DNA of 64,000 bases from Mytilisepta virgata (Eukaryota > Mollusca > Bivalvia > Mytilida > Mytilidae), in assembly GCA_028015205.1 (NCBI GenBank), contig JAPWFG010000055.1, forward strand, positions 62,001 through 126,000, in the 5' to 3' direction. A program made the position numbers and the translations under genes. This document shows positions 35,094 through 46,824 of the stretch, in pieces; the first letter of the stretch is position 1, and every line of letters begins with the position of its first letter. The notes beneath the pieces are model-generated. The model had not been told where the DNA came from, searched no databases, and worked only from the letters and a program-made list of their open reading frames with translations.

Positions 35094-35368
35094 TGATGCC
35101 AATTTGAAGGTTATCAATCCCTGATGTTAAAACAAAAGACCCCATGCCTTTATCATGTACCACTGTTTAGAAATAAACGAAAAACGAAAATTTAAACGTT
35201 CTAGGGGCAATTACGCCTATAAAATGACGTCATACAACTTTTTCTCAAATGTAACAAAGCTAGATCTCAACGTCCTTAACATTTTCTCCTTTACATTTTA
35301 TCAGCTATCTTTTACCGTTTCAGAGGAGAAGCGATAACAAGCAAAAGTCAAAATTAAGAACTTGACCT

Positions 35369-35381
35369 TGACCTTTGACCT
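35369..35381 (-). promoter_or_regulatory. Perfect DR1-type motif in the nested element
   Basis: Third copy, 288 bp after the last, in the same unit context (CTTGACC before, TTGATGCC after). Confidence 0.4.
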
Positions 35382-35657
35382 TGATGCCAATTTGAAGGTT
35401 ATCAATCCTTGATGTCAAAACAAAAGACCCCATGCCTTTATCATGTACCATTGTTGAGAAATAAACGAAAAACCGCAAATTTAAACGTTCTAACGGCAAT
35501 TACGCCTATAAAATGACGTCATACAACTTTTATGCAAATGTAACAAATCTAGATCTCAACGTCCTTAACATTTTCTCCTTTACATTTTATCAGCTATCTT
35601 TTACCGTTTCAGAGGAGAAGCGATAACAAGCAAAAGTCAAAATTTAGAACTTGACCT

Positions 35658-35670
35658 TGACCTTTGACCT
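35658..35670 (-). promoter_or_regulatory. Perfect DR1-type motif in the nested element
   Basis: Fourth copy in the nested element, 289 bp on. Here it is followed by a further TGACCTC half-site-like hexamer. Confidence 0.4.
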
Positions 35671-36192
35671 TGACCTCATTTTACTTGTTAGGGGTCATGG
35701 ACCCTAAATACAAAGTTTCATGTTGATATCTCAACTCTAAATAACAATTTGTATGATACACCAAAAGTGAAAGTCGTTTGAGGGGAAATAACTCCTATGA
35801 AATGTCGTCAGATCCCTTCCGACCAAATGGAACAAAGTTGCGCACTGATACACTGAAGACATTGCAAGAGATTTTGGGTCGATATCTTTTACAGTTTTAG
35901 AGATATAGCGATAACAAGAAAAGGAGGACGCCGGGAGATAACTCCTATAAAAAAAAGTGTTCGGTTACACAGGGTCAATGGTGAAATCGCAATCACTGTA
36001 CGATATCATGGGCCAAAAATCCTTTCGATATGTCAAGTAACAAAAAAACATCCTAGACGGCAGAAGAAAAAAAAAAAAAAAAATAATCAGAACAAAAGCA
36101 AAAGGTCTTTCCACGGAAAGTGGAAAGACCTAATTAAACAGAAGAAATACAATAAGGACTTTCCGTCCGGAGACGGGAAAGCCCTTAATTAG

Positions 36193-37515
36193 GTCAACCA
36201 TATACTTTAGATATGAGTAAGGTAATACTGGTTATTCAGATAACAAACAATGACTGTTGTTGTAATAAAGGATACCACTAACGAGGTATAGGATTGATAG
36301 ATACATGTACATGTATACTGTGTTACTTTTCAAGATGTTACATGATTGAAGCTAGTCATTTGTAAAAGTACACTTTTCACAGTAAATTGGATATGTCTGC
36401 AATCAGAAGGCAAAATTAAATTCTGAGTGAAAATTTACACTTGTAAGGAATAAATGGTTTTTTGTTTTTGTTTCTCAATTAAAGTTTATGGATAGATGAT
36501 CAGTGATGATCTACAACCAATGTCCCAAAATAAATCTATTTCTACACCAAAACTGACTTGAATAGAGTAACCAGGATTGTCACAGAATAGAAGGTCTCTT
36601 AATAATATTAGTTTCATTTAGAAAAAATATTCTGCAATATTATTTATAGGGAATAATTAATAAGTATTACAGAATTTGTTCCTGATGGAAAAAAATCATA
36701 TAGAATATTTGTTCCAAAAGGAACATTCATTATTTCATTGTTGGTAATAAAGTTTCTAGCTGAACTTCTGTTAGGAGGAACAAACAGTGTTAATTAGAAT
36801 CATAGGTTTATGTTTAAGTGATTAATAAGTCCTGGGAAAATTTGTCTGCCAGGATGTATATTCCTAGTAAAATTAATCCATGGTTACTCATTTTACTAGT
36901 AATATTAGTGTGAAGCTGGACATATATTACTAATTATGGACTCTTTTCCTATGAAAATTAATTCTGGGACAATATTTTCTAGTAAAATTCAAAACATGGA
37001 CTTACTTTACTAGGAAACTAAGTCTGGGAGACACATTTTACTATGGGACAAAATTTACTATTACATTTGTTTTCAGTTTCTTGGTTTATATTAAATAACA
37101 TGTTTCTTTGGATCATTATTGACATAAATTTGTACATAAATATATATTGGAAATATAATACATTACATGTTGAATTGTAAATATTGCAATACTGCAGTTG
37201 TACATCAAAAACATCTCTAGTGAAAAAATGTAGAACAATTGATTATTAGCCAATGACATTTTAGCAATGAAATTACCCACGAATGCATTAAGTTTTGAAA
37301 TGGCAAATTAATATTAGATATTAGTTTTCTTTGATGTTACCTTATACAGCATATAAAATGACTGTAACAGTTGTACCAGTAATTACAGGTGTCATATTGT
37401 GTTCACATTTATTATAAATTGTAGGTTGAAGTTTTTATTTTATTCAGTCAGTGACCTAGTAAATCAAGTGGAAACCATTGTAGTTACTGATACTGGAAAT
37501 CAATAATTCATTTTT
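36193..37515. other. AT-rich intron DNA, no feature recognised
   Basis: Recurring short TTTACTAG/ACTAGTAA words near 36860-37060 suggest a very decayed repeat, but no unit length is clear. Confidence 0.35.
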
Positions 37516-37870
37516 AGCTCACCTGGCCTAAAAGGAGATGTGAGCTATTGCCATGTCGTCCGTCGTCTGTCCACAATTCACATTTTAATCTTCTCTTAAA
37601 CCGCTTGGCAAATTGGAACAAAACTTGGTAGCAATTTTTCATAGGTGGTTCTCTTTCAGAATTATATCCGATGACCCGGCCTGTCATCCAAGATGACCAC
37701 CAGAGCCAAACATAGTTTAACATAGGACAATATTGGGAATTTACTAAAGATTTATTAAAGATCTTCTTGTCTGAAACTACTTGTCTAATTGGAACAAAAC
37801 TAGGCAGCAATAGTCCTTAGAATGCAAACAACAGTTTCGTATAAAATTCCAGTGGTTTTTCCCTAATTAT
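37516..37870 (+). mobile_element. AGCTCACC-family copy, 5' part only
   Basis: Starts AGCTCACCTGGCCTAAAAGG, then GTCGTCCGTCGTCTGTCCAC, GGAACAAAACTTGGTAGCAA, GATGACCCGGCCTGTCATCC and AACATAGGAC. It fades out near 37870 without the 3' terminus. Confidence 0.75.
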
Positions 37871-38381
37871 ATTATGTCATAGGTATGGAATTCCTTTATT
37901 TTAAGTGTAAAAAAATGCATAAAATATAAAAAAAATAATTTTTTTCAGAGAAGTTTTATTAATTGGAGACTACTCTGAAAACATCCAAAAATAGGGTAGT
38001 TGAAAACACAACATTTTTATGCCACTTCAAGTAGCAATTTTAAAAGGCGGCAAATGTACCCTGAAACTACATGTGTACTTTGGAAAACATATATACTAAG
38101 TTCTCTAAATTATGCATGAATTCTTGCTACGATGCTCTGAGGTTGGTCTGTTTTTGAAATATTTGAAGGGAGGAGGCATATTTTTTGTCAGTTATCTTTC
38201 TGTATTGGTAAGATTTTGGAAAGGATTTCCTTTAAAAAAATTATGTATAGTGAAATATTGAAGAAATATGTTTTATTTGATAGATGGTTGTCTTGGTATA
38301 TGTGATTCCAACTTTGGTAAATTTCCTGAAAGTGTCCAAGATTATTATTTTTGGAATTTTACTTAGCAGTTATAGATTTTT

Positions 38382-39353
38382 AGCTCACCTGGCCTAAAAG
38401 GCCATGTGAGTTTTTGTCATCACTTGGCGTCCCTTGTCTGTCGTCGTCCGGCGTAAACTTTTCCTTTGAAGATCTTCTCCTCTGAAACCACTGGGCCAAT
38501 TGGGACCAAACTTTGGTGTAATCGTCCTTTGATGGCCCCTTCAAAATTTGTGTCTGGCATCCCCGACTTCTAACCGACTTGGCTGCTGTGACTAAAAATA
38601 GAAAAAAGGGGGATGAATTTCAAAAATATTCTTCTATGTAACTACATGGCCAATTGGAATCTGACTTTTCAGCAATGGTCTTTAGATGGTTTTCTTTCAG
38701 AATTATGTCCAATGACCCAGATTGTCAACCAAAATGGCCGCCACAGCCGAACTTAGTTTAACATAGGACCTCATGGGAAAATTCATTAGAAAATTTAAAA
38801 TCTTGTCTGAAACCACTTTAAGGCAATTGGAACCAAACTTGACATTTATAAATGGTTCATAGGTGGTCCTCTTTCAGAATTGTGTCCGATGACCTGGATT
38901 GTCAACCAAGATGGCCACCCCAGCCAAACAGTTTAACATTGGACCGTATTGGTGAAAATTACTTAAAAAATCTTCTAGTCTAAAACTATAGAGCCAATTG
39001 GAACCAAAGTTAGCAGCAATGGTCCTTAGATGGTCCTCTTTCATTTGTGTCCAATGAACCGGACTTCCAACCAATATGGCTGCCACAGCCAAACATAGTA
39101 TAACATTGGACCCTATGGGAAAATTCATTAAGAAATCTTCTTGTCTGAAACTACAGAGCCAGTTGGAACCAAAGTTGGCAGAAATGGTCCTTAAAATTAA
39201 CAATTCATGGGCAATAACCCAACAAAGGGTAGACTGATTCGTCTGAAAATTTGGTTCACATCTTTCGGACACAATTCTGAAAGACTGGAACACTTAAATT
39301 AGGTGAAAAGTTAAATGCAGGTGAGCGATACAGACTCTTGAGAGCCTCTGGTT
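38382..39353 (+). mobile_element. AGCTCACC-family copy, full length, about 970 bp
   Basis: Starts AGCTCACCTGGCCTAAAAGG with a GGCC-TAAAA-GGCC hairpin. It ends CAGGTGAGCGATACAGACTC, TTGAGAGCC and CTGGTT. A module of about 170-180 bp (TCTTGTCTGAAAC-CACT, CAATTGGAACCAAA, ATGGTCCTTAGATGGTCCTC, CAACCAAGATGGCC) is repeated three to four times inside. The minus-strand ORF at 38874-39293 arises from these repeats. Confidence 0.85.
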
Positions 39354-39504
39354 TATTATATTAGCTTTAAGACTAAATATCAGGATCATTTGGATTTCAA
39401 AAATATGTGATTCCAATTTTCGTAAATTTCCTGAAAGACTCAAAGATTAGTTTATTTGTGATTTCTACTGAGCAACCATATATATTTGGAATCACTACAC
39501 AAAC

Positions 39505-39552
39505 AGCACTAGAGTAGTGCGGGGATATGCTGCAGGGCTACTTCGACTAGTT
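39505..39552 (+). mobile_element. Solo 3' end of the ATCCCCGCAC family
   Basis: GTAGTGCGGGGATATGCTGC, then GGGCTACTTCGACTAGTT, repeats the arrangement at the end of the 11697-12782 element (AGTGCGGGGAT followed by hairpin and CTAGTT). No 5' part precedes it. Confidence 0.5.
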
Positions 39553-39884
39553 AATATAGAAGATATATTCTTTTCTTCATAAGAAAACTTACAAGGTTTA
39601 TAGGTTATAAAAAAAGAAAATATCCGAATGTTTCGGTTTTAATGCTGTTGATGAGAGGTAACTAATTGAAATGCATCGTATACCTCATAGTATAAATTTA
39701 CTATATCTAATATTAGTATCTTTGGATTGTTATCTTGAAAGTCAAAATTTGATGAATGCAGAATATCTTAGTTCACTCTGTTTTTTTCAATAATAGTTAA
39801 TAATAGTACACAGAACTTGGTGGAAATTTATTGGGATATCTTTGTGACACAAAGTGTCTTTATGAAAAAATCCAAGCATTAGTA

Positions 39885-41725
39885 TTTGCTACCTGAGGTG
39901 TGTTATACATACTTGTCATTCCAGTCTGCTACCTGAGGTGTGTTATACAAACTTGTCATTCCAGGTTGCTACCTAAGGTGTGTTATACATACTTGTGATT
40001 CCAGTCTACTACCTCAGGTGTGTTATACATACTTGTCATTCCAGTCTGCTACCTAAGGTGTGTTATACATACTTGTGATTCCAGTCTACTACCTCAGGTG
40101 TGTTATACATACTTGTCATTCCAGTCTGCTACCTAAGGTGTGTTATACATACTTGTGATTCCAGTCTACTACCTAAGGTGTGTTATACATACTTGTGATT
40201 CCAGTCTACTACCTCAGGTGTGTTATACATACTTGTCATTCCAATCTGCTACCTGAGGTGTGTTATACAAACTTGTCATTCCAATCTGCTACCTGAGGTG
40301 TATTATACAAACTTGTCGTTCCAGTCTGCTACCTGAGGTGTGTTATACATACTTGTCATTCCAATCTGCTACCTCAGGCGTGTTATACAAACTTGTCATT
40401 CCAGTCTGCTACCTGAGGTGTGTTATACAAACTTGTCATTCCAATCTGCTACCTCAGGTGTGTTATACATACTTGTCATTCCAATCTGCTACCTCAGGTG
40501 TGTTATACATACTTGACATTCCAGTCTGCTACCTCAGGTGTGTTGTACAAACTTGTCATTCCAATCTGCTACCTCAGGTGTGTTATACATACTTGACATT
40601 CCAGTCTGCTACCTCAGGTGTGTTGTAAAACTTGTCACTCTAGTCTACTACCTGAGGTGTGTTATACATACTTGTCATTCCAGTCTGCTACATCAGGTAT
40701 GTTATACATACTTGTCATTCCAATCTGCTACCTCCGGTATATTATACCTACTTGTCATTCCAATCTGCTACCTGAGGTGTGTTATACATACTTGTCATTC
40801 CAGTCTGCTACCTGAGGTGTGTTATACAAACTTGTCATTCCAGTCTGCTACCTGAGGTGTGTTATACATACTTGGCATTCCAGTCTGCTACCTGAGGTGT
40901 GTTATACATACTTGTCATTCCAGTCTGCTACCTGAGGTGTGTTATACATGTCAATCCAATCTGTTACCTCAGGTGTGTTATACATACTTGTCATTCCCGT
41001 CTGCTACCTGAGGTGTGTTATACATACTTGTCATTCCAGTCTGCTACCTGAGGTGTGTTATACATACTTGTCATTCCAGTCTGCTACCTGAGGTGTGTTA
41101 TACATACTTGGCATTCCAGTCTGCTACCTGAGGTGTGTTATACAAACTTGTCATTCCAGTCTACTACCTCAGGTGTGTCCTACATACTTGTCATTCCAGT
41201 CTGCTACGTGAGGTGTGTTATACATACTTGTCATTCCAGTCTGCTACCTCAGGTGTGTTATACATACTTGTCAATCCAATCTGCTACCTGAGGTGTGTTA
41301 TACATACTTGTCAGTCCTGTCTGTTACCTGAGGTGTGTTATATATACTTGTCATTCCAGTCTACTACCTCAGGTGTGTTATACATACTTGTCATTCCAGT
41401 CTGCTACCTCAGGTGTGTTATAAAACTTGTCACTCTAGTCTACTACCTCAGGTGTGTTATACATACTTGTCAATCCAATCTGCTACCTGAGGTGTGTTAT
41501 ACATACTTGTCATTCCAGTCTACAACCTCAGGTGTGTTATACATACTTGTCATTCCAGTCTACAACCTCAGGTATGTTATACATACTTGTCATTCCAGTC
41601 TGCTACCTGAGGTGTGTTAAACATATTTGTCATTCCAGTCTACTACCTCAGGTGTGTTATACATACTTGTCATTCTAGTCTGCTACCTCAGGTGTTTCAT
41701 ACATACTTGTCATTCCAGTCTGTTG
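39885..41725 (+). repeat. Tandem satellite, 40-bp unit, about 46 copies
   Basis: Unit is TGTTATACATACTTGTCATT, CCAGTCTGCTACCTGAGGTG. The period is exactly 40 bp over long stretches with a few 1-bp indels. Variants (CAAACTTG, CAATCTG, CTACCTCAGG, CTACCTAAGG) are shuffled along the array. Because 40 is not a multiple of three, all three + frames stay open and give cysteine-rich ORFs (for example 41135-41620). These are artefacts, not proteins. Confidence 0.97.
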
Positions 41726-42035
41726 GCTTTTGTCTGTAGACTTGTAATATAACAATATAAAAGTGTCTTCTCAAGTATAAATTATTGAAGTCGGCATGTT
41801 TCTTGGACTTTTTTAATAATTGGTTGTGAATTTGCATATTCTTCACAATAAATATTAGTAACAGCTTGATTGAAACAGTGTAATTAAATATGATCGTAGT
41901 CTGACTGAGAAACTATTTGGATCCGCAAAGTATTATAAGTTTATATTGTCATGTATAATTGATCATCAGAAAATTATCCATCCCATTTATTCAAAATTAG
42001 GGGTGTATGTGTGTATGTGTTGGTAGGGGGGGGAG
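41726..42035. other. AT-rich spacer, no feature recognised
   Basis: Ordinary AT-rich DNA ending in a short GTGTATGT/G-rich stretch directly before the next mobile element. Confidence 0.35.
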
Positions 42036-42898
42036 TCATGTGAGCTACAACAACCATGTCTTGCCATCACTCTGGTCCCTTGTCTGTCCGTCCGTCTGTT
42101 CACATTTTACATTTTGAACTTATTCTAGAGAATCACTGAATGGATTGAAACCATACATGGCATGAATGTTCCATATGTGGTGCTGACTAAGTGTTGTTAC
42201 TTTGTTGGCGATCTGTCATCCAAGCTGGCCGCCAGTGGGGGACTCAGTTTAACACTATGGGAAATACATACAAATTTTTTTTTAGAGAAATGCATGCAAA
42301 AATCTTCTTTTAGAGAACCGCTGGATGGATTGAAACCAAACATGGCATAAATGTTCCTTATAAGGTGCTGACAAAGAGTTGTTACTTTGTTGCCAATCCA
42401 TCACCCAAGATGGCAGCCAGTTTTGCATAGGACCCTACATGTATTGGAAATTCATACAAAAATGGATTGAAACCAAACATGGCATGAATGTTTTTATGAG
42501 CTGCTGATTAAGTGTTGTTACTTTGATGTGGATCCGTTATTCGAGATGGCTGCCAGTGGGGGACTTAGTTTAACAGATTACCCTATGGGAAATACATACA
42601 AAAATCTTCTTCTAGAGAACCACTGAATGGATTGAAACAAAACAGCATGAATGTTCCTTATTAGGTGCTTACCAAATGTTGTTACTTTGGTTCTGATCTG
42701 TCATCCAAGATGGCCACCAGCGGGGGACTTAGTTTAACATACGTGTAGGACCCTGTGGGAATTACATACAAATGGCTTCTTGAAAGTGAATGAATGGATT
42801 GAAACCAAACATGGTATGGATGTTAATCTCAAGGTCCTTAAGCAATGAACAAATGGAAATATCAGGTGAGTGATTGAGGCTCCTGGGAGCCTCTGGCT
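42036..42898 (+). mobile_element. AGCTCACC-family copy, altered 5' end
   Basis: The 5' end is reduced to GTCATGTGAGCTACAACAAC, so the AGCTCACC start is lost. It then has CTTGCCATCACTCTGGTCCC and GTCCGTCCGTCTG. Three to four internal modules of about 180 bp follow (GAATGGATTGAAACCA, CATGGCATGAATGTTCC, CAAGATGGC-GCCAG). It ends CAGGTGAGTGATTGAGGCTC, CTGGGAGCC and TCTGG. ORF 42162-42350 lies within a module. Confidence 0.75.
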
Positions 42899-43219
42899 TA
42901 ACACCTCTCCCCAAAAGTTTCACTCACAAACTAAATAAAGTACAAAGGACTTTATGCTAAGTTTGTGAGAGACGAGCCCCAGATTATACATTGATAAATT
43001 CCGTAAAAATAACTTTATTACTTATAATTCCAAAATAATGCAGAAATATGACTTTTTCCATTTGAAATTAACATTTTCCTCATGCACTATATTGCATGCG
43101 TACTTATTCATATGCACGAAGTCATGAAAGGAATTTATCAAGTTATAAACTTTTTACCGGAAGTTGCTGTTAGCCAATGAAATTACTGCATTTGATGTTT
43201 AGAAAACAACATTGCAATT

Positions 43220-43318
43220 ATGATTCTATATTTTAGCTGTACAAGTCAATATTAAGGTGAAAAATGCAAGGAATTACATTAAATGGCAAAAATAATTTTG
43301 GAGCCTCTTGTATAATTC
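43220..43318 (+). mobile_element. AGCTCACC-family 3' fragment
   Basis: ATTCTATATTTTAGCTGTAC and AAGTCAATATTAAGG match 26143-26175 inside the 24808-26278 copy. It ends GGAGCCTCTTGTA, a partial terminus. Confidence 0.6.
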
Positions 43319-45887
43319 TACTTTGTCTGGATCTCTCAACTTGTCAAAAACATCATTCCATGTAATTTTATTACTGAATCAGTAAAGTCTTTGACGCTAC
43401 TGGTTTGAATACTTCCTGTCTTTATCAAAACAGCGACGACATTGTAGAAAAATTGTATGCCATGTTGTAAATTCCGCGAATAATTTAATCAGAATTGCAA
43501 AAGCACCTTTTAACAAGTATTCTTAACATACGAAGAAAGCACGGAACCGATTTCCTTTGTGAAACTAGCATCCAGAATGGAATCAGTGGATACGTTAAAA
43601 ATCCAGAAATAAAAAAAAAAAAAGATCGGGAAGTGATACAAAAAAAGAATTTGACTTGGCAGGATTTTTTTTGTGTCGGTTGCGTTTGGGCAAACAAACA
43701 TATTTTTTATTCTGACCTTACTCCAACTAATTTTAAAGTATGGTCATGTAATGTGGGTACCTATTTTGTACCTGTGGCACAACCACCCCCTGTTTATCAA
43801 AACCACAAAATGTATCATATTTTTCAGCTGCATGAAATACATTTCAGTGAGGGTAGGAGTAAGCTTAAAGCTTACTTTCATTTATTCTATAACTGTCTAA
43901 AATGAAGATACAAGAGGATTAAATTTATATAGATTACGAGTGACACTCTAAATTCTACTTCTCAAGAACAAATGATCTGATTGAAACTAGATATTCCTCC
44001 GGAGCTTAACTTGACAATAATTTTGATGTATTTGTTTTGATTGCTCTTGCAAAAACAGACCTTTTTCAGGACAGGCAATTTAATAAAAAAAACATATGAC
44101 AGGGCAATAACAAAAACATATATCCTGTCCAAGACTGAATGCGACACTTTGTAAAAACTACATAAGAACAAGTCCAGCAACTAAATATTGGTAAGGATTT
44201 ACAAAAATCAGAAAATGGAAAAAAAATTCTGATGTATTTATTTTAAGCATAAAGGTACACAATAGAAAATTGCAGGAATTAGTTAACTTTGGATGCTATG
44301 GGAAATGTTTTTAAAATTCTTTTGAAGAAGAACAATTGTCAGTAAAGAATAGATTGAAGTAATTCTTATTCTTAGAGTAATAATTTTTTGTCACTTTGAT
44401 ACTTTTCTGCTACCAAACATGGCTGCCAGAATCAACTGTAATGTTCTTATTGGTTAAAGTTTCAAGGTTCTTCTCAAAAACTCTTGACAAATGAGATTAA
44501 AACTTTTCATGAATCCTTATTGCAACCTATTCAAGTGATGATTATTTGATGATGTTTTGGAATCCAAGAGGATTGAGTTAAAATTGGATATTAGCTGTTT
44601 GTGTTTCTTTCTGTTTGCTACATTACTTAATGTTAGAAAGTGAACTGAGTATTGTTGGAAATCTATGAGATGTATATTAACATATCCTTTCATTTTCATA
44701 TTCAAATTAATTCAGTGAATCATTATTTTTCAAATTTTGAAAAGTTTTGCTATGGTTCAGATTTGCAGTTTTGTATGAATTTATAATTGCTTCTGGCATT
44801 CAGAAAAGTATGCAGAATTTTCGGCTTGTTCCACATGAATATTAAATGTTTGGGAGGGAAGATAACCCTCTGACAAGAGTCATATATACATTATAAACTA
44901 CAAGGAAAAGGGATGCCATCATAGAATTACATATCTTTTGGATAATTTAAAATATTTTTTTCTTTCAGAATTTTGAATTAATCAACCTCAAATTAAATAG
45001 TTTGACATTAGTGAGATATAAATTATGAGCTGAAATGATTGAACTGTGATATTTCTATTGTACTAGATTTATTATTAATACAAGATTTTTCAAGATTTAT
45101 ACTTCTAAGATTAAAAAAATCTATAGTAATGAAATTATCTTTTGATGTCTCCAGTTATAATTACAATTTCCTCTTTCTGTTGAAATAGGACTGCCTGCAG
45201 GTTTTTGTTCGTTAAGTTCACCTACACTTTCTTCATTCTCAGAGCTGCAGGAAACAAGAATCGAGATTATTAAATCAAGTTTAATGATAAAAGAATATAT
45301 CTAGCTCATACAAGACCTGTCGTTAATGAATTGAATAAAACAAACAAGTCAAGCATTCCATACATTATGATTTTGTATCAGTGATCACGCCAATGCACTG
45401 TTGAGTGATATTTTACACGGCATTGTCAGTCGGATAATCATTGATTTTATATGCTTGTGTAGATGGAAAATACTGATTCGCTATGGGTATTATTTTATTG
45501 AGTATGGGAATACGTTGACAAATATACTTCAATGAAATATCCGTGATTTTAACAACAGAAATTGAGCATTGATATATGATCATGTTTTTTAGCTGACAAT
45601 CCTTTCTTTGTCGGAATAACATTACAGTAGATTTATAGTGTCAAAGAAAAGAAATGTAATCCATATTTATAGCTATGAAATGTTTAACGAATAATTAGGT
45701 AGTTTGATAAGGAATAGTATTAATGAGAGACTAGGAAATGTCACACAAGGATTGTTTAAACTGTCTTGGCTGTGACAAAGTTGCTGAAGTAGAAACAGCT
45801 TCTTGTATAAGGTCATTTAGTTGTGACATTAGATATTGCAGACATGCTGAAAATGTGCTGTTTAATCTGATTTGATATAATATACCA
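43319..45887. other. AT-rich intron DNA with one unassigned ORF
   Basis: The longest ORF (43495-43905, +, 136 codons) contains a low-complexity KKKK stretch and resembles no family I know. Minus-strand ORFs overlap it. A CATGGCTGCCAGAATCAACT stretch near 44420 looks like an AGCTCACC-family scrap. No gene is supported. Confidence 0.35.
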
Positions 45888-46815
45888 GGTCCCCCCCCCC
45901 CAAATTTCATGCCTGGTTCTATATGCAGAACCAGGTCCCTCAAATTTGTTAAATTTTTCAGTCAAGGTCCCCCAAATTGTTCATATTTGCCTGACATGGT
46001 CCCCCACAATATTTATATATGCCATATTTGAGAGTCCAGGTCCCTCAAATTATTCATATATTCCAGATCAGTCCCCTATATTGTTAATATTTTTTAGTCC
46101 AGTTCCCCCAAATTTTTCATATTTGCCATACCAGGTCCCCCAAATTGTTTATATTCTTTGGTTAGTTTCCCAAATTGTTCATATTGCCATATCAGGTCCC
46201 CCAAGTTGTTCATATTTGCCATACCAGGTCTCCCAAATTGTTCATATGTGCCTGAACAGGTCTCCTAAATTGTTCATATTTTTCAGCCCATCCCCCCCCC
46301 CCCCATTTTTTCATATTTGCCAGACCGGGTCCCCCAAATTATATTTGCCAGACCAGGTCCTCCAAATTGTATAAATTTGCCAAACCCAGTCCCCCAAATT
46401 GTTTGTATTTGCTTGTCCGGGTCCCCAAAATTTGTCATATTAGCCAGACCAGGTCTCCCAAAAGTTTATATTTTTTAGTCCATTTCCCCCGAATTGTTCA
46501 TATTTGGCAGACATGAGATCTTCCAAAATTGTTTATTTATATTTGCCTGACCAGGTCCCCCAAAATCTGTCTTATTTGCCAGACCAGTCCCCCAAATTGT
46601 TAATATTTGTCAGACCATGTCCCCCAAATTGTTCATATTTGCCAGACCAGGTCTTCCAAATTGTTTATTTATATTTGCCTGACCAGGTCCCCCCAAAATC
46701 TGTCGTATTTGCCAGACCAGTCTCCCAAATAGTTAATATTTGTCAGACCATGTCCCCCAAATTGTTAATATATGTCAGACCAGGTCTTCCAAATTGTTCT
46801 TATTTTCCAGATTTT
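45888..46815 (+). repeat. Degenerate minisatellite, unit about 30-35 bp, with poly-C tracts
   Basis: Unit is roughly CAGGTCCCCCAAATTGTTCA plus TATTTGCCAGAC. About 27 units are visible, many diverged. C runs of 11 (45890-45901) and 13 (about 46292-46304) come from expansion of the CCCCC core. Proline-rich ORFs at 45946-46374 and 46504-46851 are translations of the repeat. Confidence 0.9.
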
Positions 46816-46824
46816 TTATTTATC

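Larger units (their letters stand above)
34211..36138 (+). mobile_element. Nested hairpin-ended element (GGTCTTTCCAC family)
   Basis: Starts with the same hairpin type (CAATTGTTC-AGA-GAACAATTG) and GAAGGTCTTTCCACC. It ends with a perfect 12-bp-stem hairpin (AGGTCTTTCCAC-GGAAA-GTGGAAAGACCT, 36103-36131) and TAATTAA, preceded by an A run. The interior has about four units of roughly 290 bp (AACTTGACCTTGACCTTTGA, CAAAAGACCCCATGCC, ATGACGTCATACAACTTT, TTTCAGAGGAG). Short ORFs on both strands are repeat-derived. Confidence 0.75.
32623..36192 (+). mobile_element. Outer hairpin-ended element (GGGCTTTCCC family), interrupted by a nested element
   Basis: Starts with a hairpin (CAATTGTTC-AAA-GAACAATTG) followed by AGGGCTTTCCC. 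Its tail (36139-36192) contains the inverse, GACGGGAAAGCCCTT, within a hairpin, then AATTAG. The body 32650-34200 has degenerate tandem units with TGACCTTGAC, AGGACGT and AGAACCACTTCAATATCTC. The 3' tail is separated from the body by the complete nested element 34211-36138. No ORF of note. Confidence 0.7.

Noticed and set aside
38874..39293. 139-codon minus-strand ORF with internal repeats (TISANFGSNWL)
   Set aside because: Comes from the repeated modules of an AGCTCACC element; the same peptide arises wherever those modules occur.
41135..41620. 161-codon cysteine/tyrosine-rich ORF and overlapping ORFs
   Set aside because: They are frame products of the stop-free 40-bp satellite; all three forward frames are open in the same region.
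43495..43905. 136-codon + ORF
   Set aside because: No recognised domain, a low-complexity Lys stretch from an A run, several overlapping minus-strand ORFs, and no splice or promoter context.
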